NCBI RefSeq assembly: GCF_002242805.1
Contig: NZ_MCGQ01000003.1
Span: forward strand, 21,248 to 85,247
Length of the DNA: 64,000 nt
Direction of reading: 5' to 3'
Origin: Streptomyces diastatochromogenes
GTDB lineage: Bacteria; Actinomycetota; Actinomycetes; Streptomycetales; Streptomycetaceae
A program made the position numbers and the translations under genes. This document shows, piece by piece, positions 18,025-26,924 of the stretch; position 1 is the first letter of the stretch, and each line of letters begins with the position of its first letter. Below the pieces are notes generated by a model. That model had not been told where the DNA came from. It saw only the letters and a list, made by a program, of their open reading frames with translations, and ran no database searches.

Positions 18025-18894
18025 CTAACGGAACACCGAGGGCGGCGGGGCCGGGGAGGCCACCGCCGCCGCGTCCGTCACGGGTGCGGCGCCGCCGGTG
18101 AAGTCGAGGAGCTGCTTGCCGTGTTCGACCCGGGCGGGGTGCGGGTCGGAGGCGGCGCGGCGGGTGAGTTCGGCGAGCGGGAGCGGGAGGTCGCAGGCGG
18201 CCAGGATGGCGTTGCCGAAGCGCTTGCCGCGCAGCACGGCCGGGTCCGCGATCAGCGCGAGTTCCGGGAAGCGGGCGGCGGCGGTGGCTATCTGGCCGCG
18301 CAGATGGGCGAGCGGCGGGCCGTCGGCGAGGTTGGCGGCGTAGACACCGGTGGGCTTCAGGGCCCGGCGGACCTCGTCCAGGAACTCGGTGGAGGTGAGG
18401 TGGGCGGGGGTCCGGGCGCCGCTGAAGACATCGGCGATGACCAGGTCGGCCCAGCCGTCCGGCACCTTGGCAAGACCTTCGCGGGCGTCCGCCGCCCGCA
18501 CCCGTATCCGGGCGTTCGGGTCCAGCGGCAGCTCGCGGCGGACCAGTTGGACCAGGGCCGCGTCCCGCTCGACGACCTGCTGGGTGGAGCGGGGGCGGGT
18601 GGCGGCGACGTACCGGGCGAGGGTGAGGGCGCCGCCGCCGAGGTGCACCGCCTGCACCGGCTTTCCGGGCGGGGCGACGAGGTCGATGACATGGCCGAGG
18701 CGGCGCTGGTACTCGAAGGAGAGGTACTCCGGGTCGTCCAGGTCGACGTGCGACTGGGGCGCCCCGTCGATCAGCAGCGTCCAGGCCCGGGCGCGGTCCG
18801 GGTCGGGTATGAGCTGCGCGAGCCCGCCGTCGACCGTCTCCACCACGGCCTCGACGGCGGCCGACCTGCGCCGGTTGTTCCTGGACCTGCCCAT
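18025..18894 (-). CDS. spermidine-synthase-like methyltransferase-fold protein
   Basis: A 289-residue protein with the Rossmann core of the spermidine synthase/SAM-dependent methyltransferase superfamily: VHLGGGALTLARYVAATRP (motif I, residues ~100-118), an acidic residue in QQVVERDAALV, RVRAADAREGLAKVP and DLVIADVFSGARTPAHLTS (catalytic-loop region). No membrane part or signal is present, and the N-terminus is strongly basic (MGRSRNNRRRS). Actinobacterial proteins of this type are usually annotated as spermidine synthase, but polyamine activity is unproven; a methyltransferase role is equally possible. It is convergent with 17508 (10 bp apart). Confidence 0.75.
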   Translation of the reverse strand: MGRSRNNRRRSAAVEAVVETVDGGLAQLIPDPDRARAWTLLIDGAPQSHVDLDDPEYLSFEYQRRLGHVIDLVAPPGKPVQAVHLGGGALTLARYVAATRPRSTQQVVERDAALVQLVRRELPLDPNARIRVRAADAREGLAKVPDGWADLVIADVFSGARTPAHLTSTEFLDEVRRALKPTGVYAANLADGPPLAHLRGQIATAAARFPELALIADPAVLRGKRFGNAILAACDLPLPLAELTRRAASDPHPARVEHGKQLLDFTGGAAPVTDAAAVASPAPPPSVFR

Positions 18895-18928
18895 CGGTCC
18901 ATTTTCGCAGCTGCCGCGGGTGCCCGCT

Positions 18929-19348
18929 TCACCGGCAGCTGTCGGCCGCCTTGATCAGCCGGGCCGCCTCCCCGAGGGCCCGGCGCAGCACCACCGGGTC
19001 GGTCGCGAGGTCGGACTCGCCGGGCGGCACCAGCCAGTCCGAGCCCTCCACCGGCGGCTCCGGGGTCAGCCGCAGCCCCCGCCCGTCGGTCTCGGTGCAG
19101 GTGCTGCCCGGTACGTCCCAGCAGGCGGCGGTGCCCGCCGGCACCAGGAAGCCGAGGGTGTCGCATCCGTCGTCGTGCAGGACGGGCCCCACGGCCTCCC
19201 CGGCCCCCCGCCGCAGGATGTCGACCGCCTCCAGCCCCTGCCGGGTCGGCACCGTGACGAGGTCGCAGGCCGCGTCGCCCGCCGTCATCGGCGGCGTCGC
19301 GACCGGCGTATCCGGCATACAAGGATCGTTGCTCTGGCTGGTCTCCAT
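18929..19348 (-). CDS. conserved Streptomyces protein of unknown function
   Basis: A 139-residue cytoplasmic protein with no signal or membrane segment. Distinct stretches are VPTRQGLEAVDILRRG, LGFLVPAGTAACWDVPG and DWLVPPGESDLATDP; several Cys are present. It shares the theme of a W(L)V(P/A)P segment with the 27611 gene, but no enzymatic motif is visible. It lies 34 bp downstream of, and in the same direction as, the start of the spermidine-synthase-like gene, so the two may be co-transcribed. The ATG at 19348 has a weak ribosome site. Confidence 0.6.
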   Translation of the reverse strand: METSQSNDPCMPDTPVATPPMTAGDAACDLVTVPTRQGLEAVDILRRGAGEAVGPVLHDDGCDTLGFLVPAGTAACWDVPGSTCTETDGRGLRLTPEPPVEGSDWLVPPGESDLATDPVVLRRALGEAARLIKAADSCR

Positions 19349-19613
19349 GCCGGCCTCCACCACGCCGCCCTGTTGCAGTCCACGGAGTCCAACGCGCGAG
19401 CGCGTCAACGGCTACGGCGCAAGTGCGCCGCAAAGGATGGCAGTTCATGGCAGATCATGGATGAGATATCCGGTTTGTAGCTAAACAAAGCGTGGCGGGT
19501 CCGACACAGCAGGTACGTTCTTGCTCGCCGGAACCAGGGTGTCACAGGACAACTCAGCCCGAATCCACTCCGGATCCGGCATGGTTCGACGGTTCGCACG
19601 AGAGGACCCGGCC

Positions 19614-21083
19614 ATGGCGTCGTCAACCGAGACCTCGTCACAGCCCGAACGGCCACCCCGGCCGAACCTCGCCTTCCGGCAGCTGCGCGGCCGGCGCTCA
19701 CCGGCCGAGTTCGCGGCACTGGTGCGGCGGGCCGCCCGCGAGATCGGTGAGCGGGTGAGCTGTGACGCGCGCTACATCGGCAGGGTCGAGGCGGGTGAGA
19801 TCCGCTGTCCCAACTACGCGTACGAACGGGTGTTCCTGCACATGTTCCCCGGCCGCACGCTCACCGACCTCGGCTTCGCGCCGCGCTCCTCCGTCCGCGG
19901 ACGCGCGGCGCGTCCGCCCGGGGAGGCGCCCCCGGCGCTCGGCACCGCTGAGACGCGGGGGGCGTGCGAGCCGTATGACACACCGGACCGGTACGACCCG
20001 CAGAACCCGTACGACCCGCACGAGCCGTACGAGAACGACCACTTGGACCACGAGGAGAGCGACGTGCTGCGTCGCGCATTCATGACCGGCGGAGGCGCCA
20101 CGGTTGCCGCCGCCACGCTGAGCCCGTTGGGGCTCACCACCGACGCCGTGGCGGCGGCCCGGCCGCCACGCCGCGCCGGAACCCCCGAGGCGGCCGCCCT
20201 GGAGGAGGCCGTCCGCCGCATCCGGCTGCTCGACGACCGGCACGGCGCGGACGGCCTGTACCGGCGCGCGGCAGCGCCACTGCGCGCCGCCTACGCGCTC
20301 CTGGACGCCGGAGCGACCCGGCAGACGACCGCCGAGCGACTACACTCGGGCGCCGGTGAACTCGCCATCTCCGTGGGCTGGCTGGCCCACGACTCCGGGC
20401 GCTTCGACGACGCCCGCTCGCACTACGCGGAGGCGCTCGCGACCGCCCGGATGACCGGCGACCCCGGTCTGGAGGCCCACGCGTTCTGCAACACGGCGTT
20501 CCTGGCCCGCGACGCCGGACGCCCCCGCGAGGCGGTGCGCGCCGCGCAGGCCGCCCAGCGCGTCGCCCGCCCGCTGGGCTCCCCCCGTCTGATGTCCCTG
20601 CTCGCCCTGCGCGAGGCGGGCGGCTGGGCGGGGCTCGCCGACCGCACCGGCTGCGAACAGGCACTGGCCCGGGCCCAGGCCCTCTTCGAGCGGGGCCACT
20701 CGGACGCCGACGCCGAGTGGATGAGCTTCTACGGAGAGGCCGAGCTGGAGGGTCTTGAGGCGCAGTGCTGGTCGACGCTGGGCGACTGGCGGCGCGCGTC
20801 CCGGCACGCGCGCCGTGCGGCGGACCTCCAGGACCCGCACTTCACCCGCAACATCGCCCTCTACACCGCCGAACTCGCCGACGACCTGGCCCGCGAGGGC
20901 CGCCCCGACGAGGCGGCCGCCGCCGCGCTGCACGTCCTGTCCCTGCTGGACCAGGTCCAGTCCTCCCGCATCCAGACGATGCTGGCGGGGACGGCACGGG
21001 TGTTGCTGCCGCATCGGCGGGCTTCGGGGGTGTCGGACTTCCTGGACCGCCATGCTTCGCTGCCGCGGGCCGGGCGGGGGTAG
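19614..21083 (+). CDS. XRE-type HTH regulator with C-terminal TPR-like repeats
   Basis: A 489-residue protein. The N-terminal ~80 residues contain a helix-turn-helix-like region (AREIGERVSCDARYIGRVEAGEIRCPNYAYERVF). A disordered acidic stretch rich in DP/YDP repeats (PYDTPDRYDPQNPYDPHEPY) follows, then a hydrophobic Ala-rich stretch (GGGATVAAATLSPLGL) and a long alpha-helical TPR-like region (~210-480: DARSHYAEALATARMTGDPG, EARAFCNTAFLARDAGR-like repeats). This is the layout of Streptomyces regulators such as NsdA. The ATG at 19614 follows GAGAGGACC; an ATG at 19581 lacks a ribosome site. It is likely a sensor-type regulator; its ligand or partner is unknown. Confidence 0.75.
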   Translation: MASSTETSSQPERPPRPNLAFRQLRGRRSPAEFAALVRRAAREIGERVSCDARYIGRVEAGEIRCPNYAYERVFLHMFPGRTLTDLGFAPRSSVRGRAARPPGEAPPALGTAETRGACEPYDTPDRYDPQNPYDPHEPYENDHLDHEESDVLRRAFMTGGGATVAAATLSPLGLTTDAVAAARPPRRAGTPEAAALEEAVRRIRLLDDRHGADGLYRRAAAPLRAAYALLDAGATRQTTAERLHSGAGELAISVGWLAHDSGRFDDARSHYAEALATARMTGDPGLEAHAFCNTAFLARDAGRPREAVRAAQAAQRVARPLGSPRLMSLLALREAGGWAGLADRTGCEQALARAQALFERGHSDADAEWMSFYGEAELEGLEAQCWSTLGDWRRASRHARRAADLQDPHFTRNIALYTAELADDLAREGRPDEAAAAALHVLSLLDQVQSSRIQTMLAGTARVLLPHRRASGVSDFLDRHASLPRAGRG

Positions 21084-21101
21084 GAGCGGGGGCTGTACCG
21101 G

Positions 21102-21698
21102 CTACCCCGCCAAGTGCCCCAAGTCGTTCCAGCTCTCGATCGCCGGCTCGCCGTAGGCCCAGCCCAGTATCGAAAGGGAGGTCGGGTTCAGGCGTATGCG
21201 GGCCGCGAAGTCCAGGGGCAGGCCGAGCCACCGTGCGCCGATGGACCGCAGGATGTGCCCGTGGGCGAAGACCAGTACGTCACGGTCGGCCGAGCGGGCC
21301 CAGGCCACGACCTCGTCCGCGCGCGCGGTGACCTCGGCGATGGTCTCGCCCTCGGGGACGCCGTCCCGCCAGATCAGCCACCCCGGCCGCACGGCCTGGA
21401 TCTCGGCGGGCGTCATGCCCTCGTACGCGCCGTAGTCCCATTCCATGAGCGTGTCCCAGGACTCGGCACGCTCACCGAACCCGGCCAGCTCGCACGTCTC
21501 ACGCGCGCGTGCCAGCGGACTGGTCCGCACCTCGACACCCGGCAGCCCGTCCAGCGGAGGGCGATGCAGCCGCTCGCCGAGCAGCTTGGCCCCGCGCCGG
21601 CCCTCCTCCAGGAGCGGCACATCGGTCCTGCCGGTGTGCTTGCCGGACAGCGACCATGCCGTCTGTCCGTGCCGGGCCAGCAGGATGCGCGGTGCCAT
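21102..21698 (-). CDS. histidine phosphatase superfamily protein (phosphoglycerate-mutase-like)
   Basis: A 198-residue cytoplasmic protein. The catalytic RHG motif is in [24 protein letters not shown]; a second active-site His lies in [19 protein letters not shown], with acidic residues in [12 protein letters not shown]. The length and the missing insertions argue for a broad-specificity phosphatase, not the glycolytic mutase. It is convergent with the TPR regulator. The ATG at 21698 gives the usual short N-terminus before RHG. Confidence 0.88.
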   Translation of the reverse strand: MAPRILLARHGQTAWSLSGKHTGRTDVPLLEEGRRGAKLLGERLHRPPLDGLPGVEVRTSPLARARETCELAGFGERAESWDTLMEWDYGAYEGMTPAEIQAVRPGWLIWRDGVPEGETIAEVTARADEVVAWARSADRDVLVFAHGHILRSIGARWLGLPLDFAARIRLNPTSLSILGWAYGEPAIESWNDLGHLAG

Positions 21699-21869
21699 GG
21701 GGGACCTTTCCAGAAGCAGGGAGGGGTCCCTCCATCATCGCAGGGGCAACCCACCGCGCGATCTCGGCGTCTTTGAGGGCTGAAGCGCCCGCATGGCCGG
21801 GATATGGACACCGTAAAGTGGCACGGTCGCCCGTCGGGGCGCACCAGGCAGAAGGGGGAGGGCGATCGG

Positions 21870-22814
21870 ATGCCGCAGACCGAGACACCGGGCACCGAGG
21901 TGGCCCCGCGAACCCGGCTGCGGTGGTGGACCGAGCTGCCCCTGATCCTGCTGGTCTACGGCTGCTACTCGGCCGGCCGCCTCCTCGCGCGGGGTGACGT
22001 CTCCACCGCCGTCGACCACGGCCTGGCCATCCTGCGCATCGAGAAGGCCCTGTACCTCAACGCCGAGCACCCGCTCAACCGGCTGTTCACGCGCGAGGCG
22101 TGGCTCGGCGTACCGGCCGACTTCTGGTACGCCTCCCTGCACTACCTGGTCACGCCCGTCATCCTCGTCTGGCTGTTCCGGGCCCGCGCCGAGCACTACC
22201 GGGCGGCCCGCACCTGGCTGATGACGTCCACGTTCATCGGCCTGATCGGCTTCACCCTGCTGCCCACCTGCCCGCCTCGTCTGCTCGCCGACGGCCACGG
22301 CTTCGTCGACACGATGGCCCAGTACAGCTCGTACGGCTGGTGGGGCGGCGAGGCCAGCGCGCCGCGCGGCATGGGCGGCATGACCAACCAGTACGCGGCG
22401 ATGCCGAGCCTGCATGTCGGCTGGGCGCTGTGGTGCGGGGTCATGCTGTGGCGGTACGGCGGCACCCGCCTCACGAAGGCCCTCGGCGTCGCCTACCCGC
22501 TGGTGACCGCGATCGTCGTCATGGGCACCGCCAACCACTACTCCCTGGACGCGGTCGCCGGTGTCGCGGTGATGGGCGTGGGCCTGCTGCTCGCGCCGCG
22601 CGTGCTGCGCGGTGCGGATCTGCTGCGGGCCCGCTTCGAGCGCCGTACCCCAGCGGTCCCTTCGGGCACGGGTTCCCCGATTGTCAGTGGCGGATGCCAG
22701 ACTTCCGCGGGTGAGCGAATTCCACGGCAGCGCGAGTCGCAGCTCGCATCCGCAGCCGAACCGGACGGCTCCCCCAGCGACGCAGGGGAAGAGGCTCCGG
22801 CAGCGGCTCGCTGA
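21870..22814 (+). CDS. PAP2-superfamily (AUR1/PAP2_3-like) membrane protein
   Basis: A 314-residue integral membrane protein with about six helices. The luminal-side active site resembles inositol-phosphoryl transferases of the AUR1 type: AMPSLHVGWALW (C2-like His) and TANHYSLDAVAG (C3-like His and Asp). The classic KxxxxxxRP motif is not seen. It probably moves or removes a lipid-linked phosphate group. A Ser/Gly-rich ~50-residue tail follows the last helix, and its final 104 bp overlap the next gene in another frame. The ATG at 21870 follows GAAGGGGGAGGG. Confidence 0.8.
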   Translation: MPQTETPGTEVAPRTRLRWWTELPLILLVYGCYSAGRLLARGDVSTAVDHGLAILRIEKALYLNAEHPLNRLFTREAWLGVPADFWYASLHYLVTPVILVWLFRARAEHYRAARTWLMTSTFIGLIGFTLLPTCPPRLLADGHGFVDTMAQYSSYGWWGGEASAPRGMGGMTNQYAAMPSLHVGWALWCGVMLWRYGGTRLTKALGVAYPLVTAIVVMGTANHYSLDAVAGVAVMGVGLLLAPRVLRGADLLRARFERRTPAVPSGTGSPIVSGGCQTSAGERIPRQRESQLASAAEPDGSPSDAGEEAPAAAR

Positions 22815-23904
22815 GCTGCGCGGTCCCGACGTACCGGCCAAGGCCCTGGACGCGCGCGCCCTCGCGGCGCTCGCCGCGAACCCCGGGTGCCGCAGGCGGG
22901 CGATCCTGGACGGCGCCGGAGTGGACAAGGCGGCGCTGGCCGGCGCGCTGGGCGCGCCCTCCGGCTTCGGGCAGTCGCAGTTCGCGCTGACCCGGGGCAA
23001 CGCGTTCGAGGCACGGGTGAAGGCGGACGGCGGCGCCGAACTGCTGCGGCTGGTCCACACACGGCTCGACCCGGGCGCGGAACCGCCCGCCGGAGCGGCC
23101 GTCCCCGACCTGTCCGCGCTCGGCCCCGAGGGCCGGACGGCCCGTACGGCGCTGGCGCTGCGTGAGGCCGTGGCCGCGGGCGGCTGGACGCTGCTGGACC
23201 ACCCGATGCTGGCGCTGGACGTGGCGGGCTCGCTCGCGTTCCTGGAGCCGGACGCGGTGGTGGTGCACCCGGACGGCAGCTGGACGGTCGTGGAGATCAA
23301 GTCCTTCCCGATGCTGGACGGTTCGGCCGACCCGGCGAAGGTGGGCGCGGCCGCCCGGCAGGCGGCGGTGTACGTGCTGGCCCTGGAGGAGGTCGCGGCC
23401 CGTCTCGACCACCCCGCTCCCCGGGTACGGCACCGGGTGCTGCTGGTGTGCCCGAAGGACTTCTCCAACCTGGCCACCGCCTCCGCCGTGGACGTGCGCA
23501 AGCAGCGCGCTGTCACCGCCCGCCAGCTGGCCCGGCTCACCCGCATCGAGGAGATCGCCGACGCCCTGCCCGAGGGCGTGTGCTTCGCACCGGACCGCCC
23601 GGCCGAGGAGCTGACGGCGGCCGTCGAGACGGTCCCGGCGACATACGCGCCCGAGTGCCTGTCGGCCTGCGAACTGGCCTTCCACTGCCGGGAACGCGCC
23701 GGCGCGGCGGACGCCGTGACCCGCCTCGGCCGCCCCCTGCGGGCCGAGCTGGGCGGCCTGACCACGGTCGAGGACGTCCTCGCGGCGGCCCGCGGCGACA
23801 GCGGCGACCCCGACGACCCGACGGTGGCCGCGCTGCGCCGGGCGGCGGCCCTGCGCGCGGAGGCACTCGCCACGGCCGGCCGGGCGGTGGCCCCGTGTCC
23901 CTGA
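22711..23904 (+). CDS. RecB/Cas4/Dna2-type PD-(D/E)XK nuclease with a predicted 4Fe-4S cluster
   Basis: A 397-residue predicted nuclease, the first gene of a coupled three-gene cassette. Motifs in order: a lone Cys60 (NPGCRRRA), RG..FE at ~95-100 (LTRGNAFEARV), D181 (LEPDAVVVHP), E195-I-K197 (WTVVEIKSF), Q217...Y221 (QAAVYVLAL) and the distal Cys triad C316-x3-C320-x5-C326 (ECLSACELAFHC). One Cys before and three after the nuclease core is the Fe-S arrangement of AddB, Dna2 and Cas4 nucleases, so an Fe-S-stabilised DNA exonuclease/endonuclease is predicted. The start is a GTG inside the preceding gene; the next in-frame start (22921) would lose Cys60. No strong ribosome site is seen. It overlaps the next gene by 10 bp. 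Confidence 0.75.
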   Translation: MSEFHGSASRSSHPQPNRTAPPATQGKRLRQRLAELRGPDVPAKALDARALAALAANPGCRRRAILDGAGVDKAALAGALGAPSGFGQSQFALTRGNAFEARVKADGGAELLRLVHTRLDPGAEPPAGAAVPDLSALGPEGRTARTALALREAVAAGGWTLLDHPMLALDVAGSLAFLEPDAVVVHPDGSWTVVEIKSFPMLDGSADPAKVGAAARQAAVYVLALEEVAARLDHPAPRVRHRVLLVCPKDFSNLATASAVDVRKQRAVTARQLARLTRIEEIADALPEGVCFAPDRPAEELTAAVETVPATYAPECLSACELAFHCRERAGAADAVTRLGRPLRAELGGLTTVEDVLAAARGDSGDPDDPTVAALRRAAALRAEALATAGRAVAPCP

Positions 23905-25493
23905 TCGCCACCCTGGCCCGGCTGGAGGCCGTCAGCACCGGACGTGCCCAGCCGGCCGCGACCGTCCGCCACCGGCACCTGTCCGAGCACCCCCTGGTGT
24001 TCGTGCCGCTCACCACCGCCGGCGAGGCAGGCGCCCCGCTCGGTGCTCTGGTGGGCACCGACCGGGACGCGCCACGGCTGCTGGTCGTACCCCAGCCCCG
24101 CGACCGTGACCTGCGGTTCGCGTTCCTCGCCGAGCTGGCCGATGTCGTCCTGCCGTACCTCGACTCCTACGCGCAGGCCGTCGAGGCGGCCGAGCGCACG
24201 GAGACCGACCCGGAGTCCGGCAAGCGGGTCAAGGTCGAGGTCGAGCTGTGCACGGACGCGCCCCAGCTGATCGTGCCGAGCCGCGCGGGCCTGGACTTCG
24301 TACGGCTGCTCGGCCGCTCCATGCGCTTCCGCCGCACCGCCGAACAGGACCCGGAGACGCCCCACCCCGCGCCGCCCCGCATCCCCCTGCTGGGCCGCTG
24401 GCTCACCCACTACGGCGAGCGGGCCCGCGTACCCGGTTCCTCGCTGCTCCTGGCCCTGACCGACGTGCTGTCCCGGCACTGGGCGACCGGCCAGTCCAGC
24501 CTGGAGGACCAGCACCTGGGCGCGCTGCTCGCCTGGATCGACCCTGCCTCGGACAGCACCGGCGCCGAGGCCGCCCGCCGGGCCGAACTCGCGCGCGACG
24601 CCGACGGCCAGCTGCTGTGCCCGCCGGCCGGCCCGGCCACCGACCCGGCGTTCGACAACAAGCTCCTGGCCCCGGCCATCGAGCGCTACGACCGCGCACG
24701 CGGCGCGCTGGCCGCCGCCGAGGACGCCCTGCAGGCGGACGACCGGCTGGCCGCGCTCACCGCGGCCGAGCGGGAGATCCGCAACCTGGTCGAAAGCCGC
24801 ACCCGGCCCACCTGGGACGCGGTCTGGCGGGGCCTGGACCTGCTGCGGGCGCTGCCGGAGGGGGCGCGTGTCGAGGAGCGGTGGACCCGGGACCGCTGGT
24901 CGTTCACCGGCCACCGCGACCGGGTCCTTGCCGGTGAACCCCCGCAGCCGCGCCGCGACGACGCGGTGACGGCGGCGAACAAGCTGGCCACGCGCGAGCG
25001 CGAGCAGGCCCGGCTGGAGGCGCAGGAGGCGCTGGACGACCCGCTGGTGCTGGCCGGGCGGCGGCTGGCCGGGGAGGCCTTCGCGGGCGAGGTGACCGAT
25101 GTCGTCCTGGCGTACAGCGAGGGCAAGCGGCCCAGCCCGCGCCCGCTGGTGACGGTGCGCACGGACGACCGGCCGCATCTGGCGGAGCGCGCGAAGGTCT
25201 TCCGCTCGCTGGGCGGCAAGCCGCAGGCGGCGGAGTTCGTCGGATACGACGGCTCTCCTGACGAGGGAGTCCTCGTCCTCCGGATCGTGGACAAGATGGG
25301 CCGGGGCAAGGAGCCCGAGCCCGGTTCGGTGCCGGAGAAGGGCGACGCGGTCTGCTTCACCCTCTTCGAGCACGAGCAGCGCGGCGGCGCGAAGCTGCCC
25401 GACCCGGAGGAGACCCCGTGGACGCACGGCGGCCCGCCGGGCGAAGCCGTACCGGAAGCGCCCGACACGACGACCGAGGAGGACGTGCTGTGA
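23895..25493 (+). CDS. uncharacterised middle subunit of the nuclease-helicase cassette
   Basis: A 532-residue soluble protein with no recognised enzymatic motif. Its central part (~270-400) is strongly helical and charged (AIERYDRARGALAAAEDAL, KLATREREQARLEAQEAL). Its C-terminal ~120 residues (RPLVTVRTDDRPHLAERAKV, EGVLVLRIVDKMGRG, GDAVCFTLFEHE) look like a small beta-barrel. In Dna2/Upf1-type enzymes a stalk plus beta-barrel sits between nuclease and helicase motor, which the flanking genes encode; equating it with that module is inference. It starts at GTG 23895 overlapping the nuclease gene and ends in GTGA overlap with the helicase, so the three proteins are probably made together. Confidence 0.6.
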   Translation: MSLIATLARLEAVSTGRAQPAATVRHRHLSEHPLVFVPLTTAGEAGAPLGALVGTDRDAPRLLVVPQPRDRDLRFAFLAELADVVLPYLDSYAQAVEAAERTETDPESGKRVKVEVELCTDAPQLIVPSRAGLDFVRLLGRSMRFRRTAEQDPETPHPAPPRIPLLGRWLTHYGERARVPGSSLLLALTDVLSRHWATGQSSLEDQHLGALLAWIDPASDSTGAEAARRAELARDADGQLLCPPAGPATDPAFDNKLLAPAIERYDRARGALAAAEDALQADDRLAALTAAEREIRNLVESRTRPTWDAVWRGLDLLRALPEGARVEERWTRDRWSFTGHRDRVLAGEPPQPRRDDAVTAANKLATREREQARLEAQEALDDPLVLAGRRLAGEAFAGEVTDVVLAYSEGKRPSPRPLVTVRTDDRPHLAERAKVFRSLGGKPQAAEFVGYDGSPDEGVLVLRIVDKMGRGKEPEPGSVPEKGDAVCFTLFEHEQRGGAKLPDPEETPWTHGGPPGEAVPEAPDTTTEEDVL

Positions 25494-26827
25494 CGACGGT
25501 CGACTTCGACCCCGGAGCCGCTGCCGCCCGCGCCACGGCCGCGATCCTCCACGACACCCTGCAGGGCACCGATCGGGGTGTGGTCGTCGACTCCCCGCCC
25601 GGCGCCGGCAAGTCCACCCTGGTGGTCCGTGCGGCCCTCGAACTGGCCGAGGCGGGCCGCCCGTTGATGGTGGTGGCACAGACGAACGCCCAGGTGGACG
25701 ACCTCGTCCTCCGCCTCGCCGAGAAGAACCCGGACCTGCCCGTCGGCCGCCTGCACAGCAGCGACACGGACGCCTACGACAAGGCGCTGGACGACCTCCC
25801 GCAGGTCCGCACGTCGGCGAAGGCGGCGGACCTGGCCGGCCTCCCGGTCGTCCTGTCCACGGCCGCGAAGTGGGCGCACGTCAAGGTGGACGAGCCGTGG
25901 CGGCACGCGATCGTCGACGAGGCGTACCAGATGCGCTCGGACTCCCTGCTGGCCGTGGCAGGCCTGTTCGAGCGGGCGCTGTTCGTGGGTGACCCGGGCC
26001 AGCTGGACCCGTTCGCGATCGTGGGCAGCGAGCAGTGGGCGGGCCTGTCGTACGACCCCTCGGCCTCGGCGGTCACCACCCTCCTGGCGCACAACCCGGG
26101 CCTGCCCCAGCATCGCCTGCCCGTCTCCTGGCGCCTCCCGGCCTCCGCGGCCCCGCTGGTCTCGGACGCCTTCTACCCCTACACCCCGTTCCGCAGCGGC
26201 ACCGGCCCCGACGACCGCCGCCTCGCCTTCGCCGTCCCCTCCGACGGCTCGGGCCCGGACCGGGTGATCGACGAGGCGGCGGAATCCGGCTGGGGCCTGC
26301 TGGAGCTGCCCGGCCGGCACACCCCGCGCACGGACCCGGAGGCGGTCCGGGCGGTGGCCACGGTCGTACGGCGCCTGCTGGACCGCGAAGGCGCCGCCGT
26401 CTCGGAACGCTCCCCGGCCCCCTCCCCGCTCACCCCCGACCGCATCGCCGTCGGCACGGCCCACCGCGACCAGGCGGCGGCGGTCCGCTCGGCGCTCGCG
26501 GAGCTGGGCGTCACGGATGTCACCGTCGACACGGCCAACCGCCTCCAGGGCCGCGAGTACGACGTCACGGTCGTCCTCCACCCGCTCTCCGGCCGCCCCG
26601 ACGCCACCGCCTTCCACCTGGAGACCGGCCGCCTGTGCGTCCTGGCCTCCCGCCACCGCCACGCCTGCATCGTCGTCTGCCGCGCCGGCGTAGGCGACCT
26701 CCTGGACGACTACCCCTCCACAGAGCCGGTCCAGCTGGGGACGCTGGTGAAGTTTCCTGACGGTTGGGAGGCGAATCACGCGGTGTTGGCGCACCTGGCA
26801 GAGCACCGCGTCGGCTGGCGCCCATGA
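25490..26827 (+). CDS. SF1 (Upf1/Dna2-like) helicase
   Basis: A 445-residue superfamily 1 helicase motor. Walker A is SPPGAGKST (35-43), motif Ia VVAQTNAQVDDL (61-72), Walker B IVDEAYQ (141-147), motif III VGDPGQLDP (166-174), motif IV SWRLP (213-217), motif V NRLQGREYDVTVV (350-362) and motif VI ASRHRHACIVV (386-396). All nucleotide-contacting residues are present. The protein starts almost at Walker A, so the accessory 1B stalk/barrel of Upf1-like enzymes is missing and may be supplied by the upstream gene. The GTG start overlaps the preceding TGA. The last 72 bp of the gene recur at 26925-26996. It probably works with the 22711 nuclease in DNA end processing, replication-fork repair or defence. 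Confidence 0.85.
   Translation: MTTVDFDPGAAAARATAAILHDTLQGTDRGVVVDSPPGAGKSTLVVRAALELAEAGRPLMVVAQTNAQVDDLVLRLAEKNPDLPVGRLHSSDTDAYDKALDDLPQVRTSAKAADLAGLPVVLSTAAKWAHVKVDEPWRHAIVDEAYQMRSDSLLAVAGLFERALFVGDPGQLDPFAIVGSEQWAGLSYDPSASAVTTLLAHNPGLPQHRLPVSWRLPASAAPLVSDAFYPYTPFRSGTGPDDRRLAFAVPSDGSGPDRVIDEAAESGWGLLELPGRHTPRTDPEAVRAVATVVRRLLDREGAAVSERSPAPSPLTPDRIAVGTAHRDQAAAVRSALAELGVTDVTVDTANRLQGREYDVTVVLHPLSGRPDATAFHLETGRLCVLASRHRHACIVVCRAGVGDLLDDYPSTEPVQLGTLVKFPDGWEANHAVLAHLAEHRVGWRP
26756..26827 (+). repeat. duplicated 3' end of the helicase gene, copy 1
   Basis: The last 72 bp of the helicase gene, coding for ...DGWEANHAVLAHLAEHRVGWRP and stop. The first 34 bp are identical to copy 2. Confidence 0.9.
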
Positions 26828-26924
26828 CCGGACCCACGGCGCCGGGCCGACAAGCCACGAACCAGCACCGTCCATCCGCCGGACGGAGTCCGGCACGCCG
26901 CCGGAGGCGGCCAATGGATACAGC

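Noticed and set aside
21735..25679. 1314-codon open frame on the minus strand across the cassette
   Set aside because: Low-complexity (poly Arg/Ala/Gly/Gln) translation antisense to well-supported genes with conserved motifs; a GC-rich shadow.
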